Positions 53,858 through 61,017 of a stretch of 64,000 bases of DNA are shown in pieces. Below the pieces are notes generated by a model, which was given only the letters and a program-made list of their open reading frames with translations, searched no databases and had not been told where the DNA came from. Source of the stretch: Terriglobia bacterium (lineage in GTDB: Bacteria; Acidobacteriota; Terriglobia; Bryobacterales; Bryobacteraceae); assembly GCA_020073615.1 (NCBI GenBank), contig JAIQEX010000011.1:1-64000 (forward strand), given 5' to 3'. Each line of letters starts with the position of its first letter. The first letter of the stretch is position 1. A program made the translations under genes and the position numbers.

Positions 53858-54067
53858 GCGTAACCGGCTGATTTTAGAGGCTTTGGCGTGGATGAAAAAA
53901 AGGGGCGCGAGGAGGAGCAGGTTACGGAGCGGTTGATTCGACTGGAGTTTGCCCGGATCGTGGGGCGGAAACCGGTGCCCGACGATGGGTGGCCGCCGGA
54001 CAAAAACAGGGGGTTACGGTAACGGCTATGTGATCTACAATGTTGTCAAGGGCTTGGCGCGGCGGCT
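53858..54067 (+). promoter_or_regulatory. CRISPR leader
   Basis: This 210-base stretch lies between cas2 and the first repeat. Repeat orientation (ending ATTGAAAC) and the adaptation genes upstream mark it as the leader side. A TACAAT at 54036-54041 could be the -10 box of the array promoter, but no good -35 box is seen. It is less AT-rich than usual leaders and contains a short reading frame (53888-54022). Confidence 0.6.
53888..54022 (+). CDS. Possible small protein in the CRISPR leader
   Basis: A 44-codon frame starting at a GTG with AGAGG seven bases upstream. The product is highly charged (DEKKGREEEQVTERLIRLEF followed by ARIVGRKPVPDDGW). It lies 30 bases after cas2 and ends 45 bases before the first repeat. 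No family is recognised. It may be chance coding within the leader. Confidence 0.3.
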   Translation: MDEKKGREEEQVTERLIRLEFARIVGRKPVPDDGWPPDKNRGLR

Positions 54068-56705
54068 GCAGGAAGGGATTCGCTGACGAAGAAGCGATTG
54101 AAACTACGCGAACGCCAAAAGAGAAGTCCGGCGAATGCAAGCAGGAAGGGATTCGCTGACGAAGAAGCGATTGAAACATGATAAACCGGCAGATTCGTGG
54201 GTCCAAATAGCGGGGCAGGAAGGGATTCGCTGACGAAGAAGCGATTGAAACTCGTGGCCAGCGTATAATCTACCACCGGCGGGGTCGTTGCAGGAAGGGA
54301 TTCGCTGACGAAGAAGCGATTGAAACTGAACGAAATGAGTGCGTCTGATCGTCTTTATGATCTGCAGGAAGGGATTCGCTGACGAAGAAGCGATTGAAAC
54401 CTCGGTGGCCGCTTGCTGAACAGCGGTCCAGTCTGCAGCGCAGGAAGGGATTCGCTGACGAAGAAGCGATTGAAACCCGCAGGCGTCTTGAGCTTCCAGC
54501 CTGGATAGAATAAAGCAGGAAGGGATTCGCTGACGAAGAAGCGATTGAAACCTTTCTGTCGGGCGATCACCCAGTCAAAGTACTTTAGGGCAGGAAGGGA
54601 TTCGCTGACGAAGAAGCGATTGAAACTTCTTGTTGGCGGGGTTACCGCCTCCTTCGTCGCATGCAGGAAGGGATTCGCTGACGAAGAAGCGATTGAAACG
54701 TCCGAAATGGATTCCTGGTGCGAGTGTGTCTGCCTGTGCAGGAAGGGATTCGCTGACGAAGAAGCGATTGAAACTTCCCCGATGAAACTTATCCGCGCGA
54801 GGGTCGCGCTGCAGGAAGGGATTCGCTGACGAAGAAGCGATTGAAACTCTGACGAGCTACTTCTTCCGTTACCGGCTTATTCATTGCGGGCAGGAAGGGA
54901 TTCGCTGACGAAGAAGCGATTGAAACGACAGAGTGACGGTGCAGTTGAGCCCGTCCCCCTGAAAGCAGGAAGGGATTCGCTGACGAAGAAGCGATTGAAA
55001 CTCGATGCTTCGAGACCGGATATGGCGTGCTTCTGTGCAGGAAGGGATTCGCTGACGAAGAAGCGATTGAAACTGGGATGCGGACTGCTTGGCGAGATCC
55101 TCGAGGGACAGCAGGAAGGGATTCGCTGACGAAGAAGCGATTGAAACCGCAGCAGCTCGATTTCTTCGGTGAGTCGCCGCTTGGCAGGAAGGGATTCGCT
55201 GACGAAGAAGCGATTGAAACTCTCTATGGCTGTTTCGCAAGGAGCAAGCCCGCCGCGCGCAGGAAGGGATTCGCTGACGAAGAAGCGATTGAAACCATAT
55301 TGGTCCGACGGCCGCGCGATAAGAGCCCATTCTGCGCAGGAAGGGATTCGCTGACGAAGAAGCGATTGAAACAGGAAAACCCACGAAGCATCCACTCTGA
55401 TAGACAACGCAGGAAGGGATTCGCTGACGAAGAAGCGATTGAAACTTATAGGAACAGAAGAAGTACCCAATAATGTACTGTGCAGGAAGGGATTCGCTGA
55501 CGAAGAAGCGATTGAAACGAGTTGTTGATGTCCTCGTAGATCGCCACCTTGCAATGGGCAGGAAGGGATTCGCTGACGAAGAAGCGATTGAAACGCTACT
55601 TGTTCGACCATACGTTGCGTCTCCTTTTTGGGCGGGAAGGGATTCGCTGACGAAGAAGCGATTGAAACTCCGAAGCGAACTGCGGGATGCACCCGGAAAC
55701 TTCCGGCGGGAAGGGATTCGCTGACGAAGAAGCGATTGAAACGTGAAAGCTACGTGCGGGCCGGATGGCAGCGGCAGTGCGGGAAGGGATTCGCTGACGA
55801 AGAAGCGATTGAAACATGGTCTTCCCTTTCGAGTCTTGAGTTAGGATGCTTTCCGCGGGAAGGGATTCGCTGACGAAGAAGCGATTGAAACAGGTCTTGG
55901 CGCCCGAGATGAGCAATTCCGTTGCGGCGGGAAGGGATTCGCTGACGAAGAAGCGATTGAAACCCTGCTCGGCCAGCCGTTCGGGGCCACTCACATCGTC
56001 GCGGGAAGGGATTCGCTGACGAAGAAGCGATTGAAACGGAGATTGGTCGTTCCAAGCGAGACGTACAGGTCAAGCGGGAAGGGATTCGCTGACGAAGAAG
56101 CGATTGAAACTTGATAAGCGCTCCCGCGATCGTGTCGATCTCTGCGCGGGAAGGGATTCGCTGACGAAGAAGCGATTGAAACCTTACTCAACACACCGCA
56201 TAGCCCGAGTACCAGGCTGCGGGAAGGGATTCGCTGACGAAGAAGCGATTGAAACTCTGAGGTTGAACGGCAGGTTGAGTGGCGTCTCGTTGCCGCGGGA
56301 AGGGATTCGCTGACGAAGAAGCGATTGAAACTTCATCATAACAAAGGGCGTCGGGGGTTGGTCATTCGGGGCGGGAAGGGATTCGCTGACGAAGAAGCGA
56401 TTGAAACTCCAACTTCTGAGCATCATCCTGGATCAGGCTCAAGCGCGGGAAGGGATTCGCTGACGAAGAAGCGATTGAAACTCAAGTTGGATTACTCTCG
56501 GCCGAGGCCTTAGAGTGCGGGAAGGGATTCGCTGACGAAGAAGCGATTGAAACTGATACTGCCCGGCGGCGTCCGGGATCGGGCTTTGGATGAAGCGGGA
56601 AGGGATTCGCTGACGAAGAAGCGATTGAAACGCTGACAACCACCTCGGTCACGCATGCCCCAATCACCGCGGGAAGGGATTCGCTGACGAAGAAGCGATT
56701 GAAAC
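54068..56705 (+). CRISPR. CRISPR array, 36 repeats and 35 spacers
   Basis: The repeat is 37 bases, starting GCAGGAAGGG or GCGGGAAGGG and ending GCGATTGAAAC. I counted 36 copies, the first at 54068-54104 and the last at 56669-56705, with 35 spacers of 35-42 bases, mostly 36-38. Copies 1-21 have A at position 3 and copies 22-36 (from 55632) have G; no other repeat change was noticed. TCGCT and AGCGA inside the repeat can pair to form a small hairpin for Cas6, leaving the 8-base ATTGAAAC tag. The array is co-directional with the cas operon; the leader side is on the left. The last repeat is not degenerate. Confidence 0.99.
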
Positions 56706-56716
56706 GGCAGCAGCAT

Positions 56717-56733
56717 CGGCAGCAGTGCTGCCG
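56717..56733 (+). terminator. Short palindrome after the CRISPR array
   Basis: CGGCAGCAGTGCTGCCG starts 12 bases past the last repeat and can form a six-base stem with a five-base loop. It has no U-tract. It might end the array transcript before miaB. The rest of the 84-base gap holds the miaB promoter region. Confidence 0.3.
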
Positions 56734-56776
56734 GAGGATGGCGCCCACCGCTCCCGTATGGTCGCGGCTCCTCAAC

Positions 56777-56782
56777 TACAAT
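56777..56782 (+). promoter_or_regulatory. Candidate -10 box of miaB
   Basis: TACAAT ends seven bases before the GTG start at 56790, again suggesting a leaderless or very short leader. No -35 box is obvious. Confidence 0.35.
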
Positions 56783-56789
56783 ATATACA

Positions 56790-58118
56790 GTGTCTGGGAA
56801 AACCTTCTACATCGAAACCTTCGGCTGCCAGATGAATGTGCACGATTCCGAAAAGGTGATCGGCACGCTCCTGGCGCAGGGCTACGCGCAGGTGGAGGCG
56901 CCCGAGGCTGCCCACCTCGTGCTCTACAACACGTGCAGCATCCGCGATAAGGCCGAGCAGAAGGTGTTCAACCGCCTGCAGAACTTCAAGCGCGACGCCG
57001 GCAAAGGGAAAATCTTCGGCGTGCTGGGCTGCGTGGCGCAGCAGGAAGGCGAGAAGATTTTTGACCGCGCGCCGCACGTGAGCCTGGTGTGCGGCTCGGC
57101 CAGCTATACGCGGCTGGGCGAGATGCTGGTGCAGTTGGAAGCGGGCAACCGGCACGTCACCGGGCTGAGCCTGGATACGGACGAGACCTTCGACACCCCC
57201 TTCACGCGCCGCGACAACCCGCACCGCGCGTATATCACCATCATCGAAGGCTGCGACAAGAGCTGCGCCTATTGCGTGGTGCCGTTCACGCGCGGTCCGG
57301 AGCGCAGCCGCACCAGCGAAAGCGTGATGGCGGAGGCGCGGCGGCTGGCCGCCGAGGGCTACAGCGAGATCCAGTTGCTGGGGCAGAACGTGAACAGCTA
57401 CCGCGACCCGTCGCCCGCCGGCTGGGACTTCGCGTCGCTGCTCGCGCGCGTCGCCGAAATCCCCGGCATTCGCCGCGTGCGCTACACCACCTCGCATCCG
57501 CGCGATTTCGTGCGCGCGATCGTGGACGCCATGGATGCCAACGCGGTGCTGTGCGATCACGTGCATCTTCCCGTGCAGTCGGGCTCGACCAGGATGCTGG
57601 CGGCCATGGACCGGCTGTATACGCGCGACGATTACATGCGGCGCATCGAGTGGCTCAAGACGGCACGGCGCAGGTACTCCATCACCACCGACATCATCGT
57701 GGGCTTCCCCGGCGAGACGGAGGAGGATTTCGCGCAGACGCTCGACCTCCTGGACCAGGTTGAGTACGATTCGCTGTTCAGCTTCAAGTACTCGCCGCGC
57801 CCCAACACGGCGGCGCTGGCTATGAGCGACCGCGTGCCCGACGAAGAGAAGCAGCGCCGCCTCGTCATCTTGCAGGAGAAGCAGCGCGCCATACAGATCC
57901 GCCGCAATGCGGAGCTGATCGGCGCCGTGCGGGAAGTCCTGGTGGAAGGCCGCAACCAGTCGCTCGGGCAGTGGATCGGCCGCACCTCCGACAACCGCAC
58001 GCTCAACTTCACGCATCCCGATGCCAACGGCGATTCGCTCGAGGGTAAGTACCTGCCGGTGCGGGTCACGCGGAGCGGCCCGAACTCCTTGGTGGGCGAG
58101 AGCGCAACTGTGGTGTAA
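56790..58118 (+). CDS. miaB: MiaB tRNA methylthiotransferase
   Basis: 442 residues. An N-terminal UPF0004 domain has three cysteines (FGCQMN, NTCSIRD, LGCVAQ) for one iron-sulfur cluster. The radical-SAM domain has CDKSCAYC for the second. A C-terminal TRAM domain follows (VLVEGRNQ, LVGESATV). It adds a methylthio group to i6A37 of tRNA. The start is a GTG, fixed by the conserved FYIETFGCQMN near the N-terminus. Confidence 0.96.
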   Translation: MSGKTFYIETFGCQMNVHDSEKVIGTLLAQGYAQVEAPEAAHLVLYNTCSIRDKAEQKVFNRLQNFKRDAGKGKIFGVLGCVAQQEGEKIFDRAPHVSLVCGSASYTRLGEMLVQLEAGNRHVTGLSLDTDETFDTPFTRRDNPHRAYITIIEGCDKSCAYCVVPFTRGPERSRTSESVMAEARRLAAEGYSEIQLLGQNVNSYRDPSPAGWDFASLLARVAEIPGIRRVRYTTSHPRDFVRAIVDAMDANAVLCDHVHLPVQSGSTRMLAAMDRLYTRDDYMRRIEWLKTARRRYSITTDIIVGFPGETEEDFAQTLDLLDQVEYDSLFSFKYSPRPNTAALAMSDRVPDEEKQRRLVILQEKQRAIQIRRNAELIGAVREVLVEGRNQSLGQWIGRTSDNRTLNFTHPDANGDSLEGKYLPVRVTRSGPNSLVGESATVV

Positions 58119-58137
58119 TGAAAACTGGAGGGGTCTC

Positions 58138-58623
58138 ATGGAAGTCGAAATGAAGATCCGCGGTCTCATGATGGATCCCGTAACCAACATGCCCATCGTC
58201 ATTCTCAAGGACGTCAATGGGAACACCGTGCTTCCCATCTGGGTGGGCGTTTACGAGGCCAATGCCATCGCCCTCGAGATCGAAAAAGTTTCGACTCCAA
58301 GGCCCATGACCCACGATCTCATCAAGAGCCTGCTGCTGGGCCTCAACACGGCCCTGCGCAAGGTGGTGGTGAGCGAGCTCAAGGACGACACCTTCTACGC
58401 CGTGATCTGGCTCGACCGCGAGGGCGACCTGATCAGCGTGGATTCGCGGCCGAGCGATGCCCTGGCCCTGGCGCTGCGGCTCGATTGCCCCATCTACGTG
58501 GAAGATGCCGTGCTCAAGAGCTCGAAGCTGGCGGCCACCGTTTCCGACAAAGTGAACAACGAAGAGCTGCGGCGCTGGCTCGAGGGACTCAACGACGAGG
58601 ACCTCGGCCGCTACAAGATGTGA
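58138..58623 (+). CDS. DUF151 / bifunctional nuclease family protein
   Basis: 161 residues. It has the typical N-terminal half ([51 protein letters not shown]) and [12 protein letters not shown], followed by a UVR-like tail ([21 protein letters not shown]). Members are called bifunctional nucleases on limited evidence. GGAGGGG lies upstream of the ATG at 58138. It sits 19 bases after miaB and is coupled to the small gene that follows. Confidence 0.9.
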   Translation: MEVEMKIRGLMMDPVTNMPIVILKDVNGNTVLPIWVGVYEANAIALEIEKVSTPRPMTHDLIKSLLLGLNTALRKVVVSELKDDTFYAVIWLDREGDLISVDSRPSDALALALRLDCPIYVEDAVLKSSKLAATVSDKVNNEELRRWLEGLNDEDLGRYKM

Positions 58624-58922
58624 CCTCCGCACTCGCCGCGCGTCTGGCCAGCCTGGACATTCAGCTCATGGCGGAAGCCGCGGCTTACAGCCTGTTCGTG
58701 CGCGGCGCCTGCCTGGCGCTCGTCCACCGCGCCGCGGAGGAGTTCGATTCCATCGGCGCCTCGGCTATCATGACGGAAAACGGCCCGGCTTACCTGGTGT
58801 GGCGCGATGGTGCGCCGCGGCTGGCGGCCAAGGGCGGAGAGTTGCCCGCCACGCCGGAGCAGGTGGAGACCATCCGCCGGTTCTCCGCAGATTTGAAAGC
58901 GGCGCTCGAAGTAACGGAATGA
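58620..58922 (+). CDS. Small uncharacterised protein between DUF151 and tyrS
   Basis: 100 residues with no signal peptide or membrane span. Motifs [33 protein letters not shown] and [19 protein letters not shown] suggest a compact alpha/beta fold. Family not recognised. The start is a GTG overlapping the DUF151 stop (GTGA), and its own stop overlaps the tyrS start (ATGA). This tight coupling supports a real gene despite the lack of homology. Confidence 0.65.
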   Translation: MTSALAARLASLDIQLMAEAAAYSLFVRGACLALVHRAAEEFDSIGASAIMTENGPAYLVWRDGAPRLAAKGGELPATPEQVETIRRFSADLKAALEVTE

Positions 58923-60115
58923 CACTCGACCAACAACTCGACTACCTGCGCAAAGGGATGGCGGAGATCATCCGCGAAGAAGACCTGCGCGAGCGGCTTA
59001 CCGCGGCTGCGAAGACCGGCCGGCCGCTGCGCGTGAAGGCCGGCTTCGACCCTACGGCGCCCGATCTGCACCTGGGCCACACCGTCCTGCTGCGCAAGAT
59101 GAAACATTTTCAGGACCTGGGCCACACTGTAATTTTTGTGGTGGGCGACATGACGGCCATGATCGGCGACCCCTCCGGCCGCAACGTCACGCGCCCGCCC
59201 ATGACGCGCGAAGCCATACAGGCCAACGCCGAAACCTACATGGCGCAGGTGTTCAAGATCCTCGACCGGGAAAAAACGGAAGTTCGTTTCAACAGCCAGT
59301 GGCTGGGAGAATTGCGCTTCGAGGGCTTGATCCGGCTCTTCTCGAAGTACACCGTGGCGCGCATTCTGGAGCGCGACGATTTCGCCAAACGCTACAAGGA
59401 AGGCGTGCCGATTTCGCTCCACGAGCTGATGTACCCGCTGGCGCAGGCGTACGATTCGGTGGCCGTGGAATGCGACGTGGAGATGGGCGGCACAGACCAG
59501 AGGTTCAACCTGCTGGTGGGCCGCGAGATTCAGAAGGACTTCGGGCAGCCGCCGCAGATCGTAGCGCTGACGCCGCTGCTCGAGGGCCTCGACGGCGTCA
59601 ACAAGATGTCCAAATCGCTGGGCAACTACATCGGCATCACGGAACCGCCCGAGGTGATGTACCGCAAGGTCATGCAGATTTCCGACGACCTGATGTTCCG
59701 CTATTACGAGCTGCTCACCGACCGGAGCATCGCCGAAATCCAGGCGCTCCGCGCGCAGATCCACCCCATGGAGGCCAAGATGGCGCTGGCGCGGCTGATC
59801 GTGAGCGATTACCACACCGCGGCCGACGCCGCGCGCGCCGGCGAGGTGTTCAACAGCGTGGTGCGCCGCAAGGAAGTGCCCGCCGATCTCGAAACCGTGC
59901 CTCTGCCGGAGGGGGTGTCGGTGGCCAACGGCATCCGCGTGGACAAGCTTCTGGCCAGAATCGGGCTCACCGGATCGGTGAGCGACGCGGTGCGCAAGAT
60001 CAAAGCGGGCGCCGTCGAGATCAACGGCGAGCGGGTGAAGGAACTGGTGCTGGCGGACGCGACGCCGGAGATGGTGATCCAGGTGGGGAAGAACTGGCGC
60101 AAGGTTGTGCGGTGA
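58919..60115 (+). CDS. tyrS: Tyrosyl-tRNA synthetase
   Basis: 398 residues of class I. The HIGH-type motif is [10 protein letters not shown], the KMSKS loop is [12 protein letters not shown], and the C-terminus (about 335-395) is an S4 RNA-binding domain ([12 protein letters not shown]-like). [13 protein letters not shown] and [12 protein letters not shown] are typical of the long-insertion TyrZ-like lineage. It charges tRNA-Tyr with tyrosine. The stop overlaps the folP start. Confidence 0.97.
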   Translation: MTLDQQLDYLRKGMAEIIREEDLRERLTAAAKTGRPLRVKAGFDPTAPDLHLGHTVLLRKMKHFQDLGHTVIFVVGDMTAMIGDPSGRNVTRPPMTREAIQANAETYMAQVFKILDREKTEVRFNSQWLGELRFEGLIRLFSKYTVARILERDDFAKRYKEGVPISLHELMYPLAQAYDSVAVECDVEMGGTDQRFNLLVGREIQKDFGQPPQIVALTPLLEGLDGVNKMSKSLGNYIGITEPPEVMYRKVMQISDDLMFRYYELLTDRSIAEIQALRAQIHPMEAKMALARLIVSDYHTAADAARAGEVFNSVVRRKEVPADLETVPLPEGVSVANGIRVDKLLARIGLTGSVSDAVRKIKAGAVEINGERVKELVLADATPEMVIQVGKNWRKVVR

Positions 60116-60954
60116 GAAAACTCTTCTACTGGAAGCTCAAGGAACGCGAGATCAAGCTGGGCGAGAGCACCGTCCTGATGGGGGTGCTGAACGTGACGCC
60201 CGATTCGTTTTCCGACGGCGGCAAATACTCCGACCCCGACCGCGCCTTCGCGCGCGCTCTGGAAATGGAGGAGCAGGGGGCGGACATCATCGACGTGGGC
60301 GCAGAATCCACCAAGCCCGGTTCGGCGCGCATTTCGGCGGCCGAGGAATTGCGGCGCCTCATCCCCGTTCTGAAGCGGCTGAAAGGCCGGCTGGGCGTGC
60401 CGGTTTCCGTCGACACCTACAAAGCGGAAGTGGCCGAGCGCGCGCTCGAGCTCGGCGTCGAGATCATCAACGACCCCTCCGGCCTGACCTTCGAGCCGCA
60501 CCTGGCGCGCATCGTTTCCAACCACGATGCCGGGCTGGTGCTGAACCACATGCGCGGCCGGCCGGAGACGTGGGCCAAGCTGCCTCCGCTGCCGGACCCC
60601 ATAGGCACCATCGCGCGCGACCTGGAAGCCACCATCAGCCGCGCCCGCCACGAGGGCGTAGACAAGTCGCGGATGGCCATCGATCCCGGCCTCGGCTTCG
60701 GCAAGCGCAAGGAGCAGAATTCGCTGATCCTCGGCCGGCTGGGCGAGCTCGCCGCGCTGGACCTGCCCATCATGATCGGCCCCTCGCGCAAACACTTTCT
60801 GGCCCATGACGATCCGGGAGAGACCCGGTTCGCCACGGCCGCGGCGGTGGCCGCCGGGGTGCTGGCCGGAGCGCACATCGTGCGCGTTCACGACGTGCGC
60901 GAGATGCGCGCCGCCGCGGGCGTAGCCGACGAGATTCTGCGCAACCGGGTTTAG
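60112..60954 (+). CDS. folP: Dihydropteroate synthase
   Basis: 280 residues. The pterin- and pABA-binding loops are [48 protein letters not shown] and [14 protein letters not shown], with the late IGPSRKHFL. It condenses p-aminobenzoate with dihydropterin diphosphate in folate synthesis. The GTG start overlaps the tyrS stop by four bases (GTGA). Last gene of the miaB-DUF151-tyrS-folP run. Confidence 0.96.
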   Translation: MRKLFYWKLKEREIKLGESTVLMGVLNVTPDSFSDGGKYSDPDRAFARALEMEEQGADIIDVGAESTKPGSARISAAEELRRLIPVLKRLKGRLGVPVSVDTYKAEVAERALELGVEIINDPSGLTFEPHLARIVSNHDAGLVLNHMRGRPETWAKLPPLPDPIGTIARDLEATISRARHEGVDKSRMAIDPGLGFGKRKEQNSLILGRLGELAALDLPIMIGPSRKHFLAHDDPGETRFATAAAVAAGVLAGAHIVRVHDVREMRAAAGVADEILRNRV

Positions 60955-60955
60955 G

Positions 60956-60973
60956 GCAGGCGGCACCGCCTGC
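60956..60973 (+). terminator. Hairpin after folP
   Basis: GCAGGCGG and CCGCCTGC are perfect complements directly behind the folP stop. The two-base centre means a stem of about seven pairs with a four-base loop. There is no strong U-tract, so this may be a pause or Rho-linked site. Confidence 0.35.
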
Positions 60974-61017
60974 GAATGTTGCAACCGGGCACTGAATTTT
61001 CCGTCTAAGTCTGTGCT

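Noticed and set aside
54545-56775. Many open frames on both strands across the array, reading as repeated AGRDSLTKKRLK or FNRFFVSESLPA-like units
   Set aside because: They are translations of the 37-base CRISPR repeat; spacers supply the variable parts.
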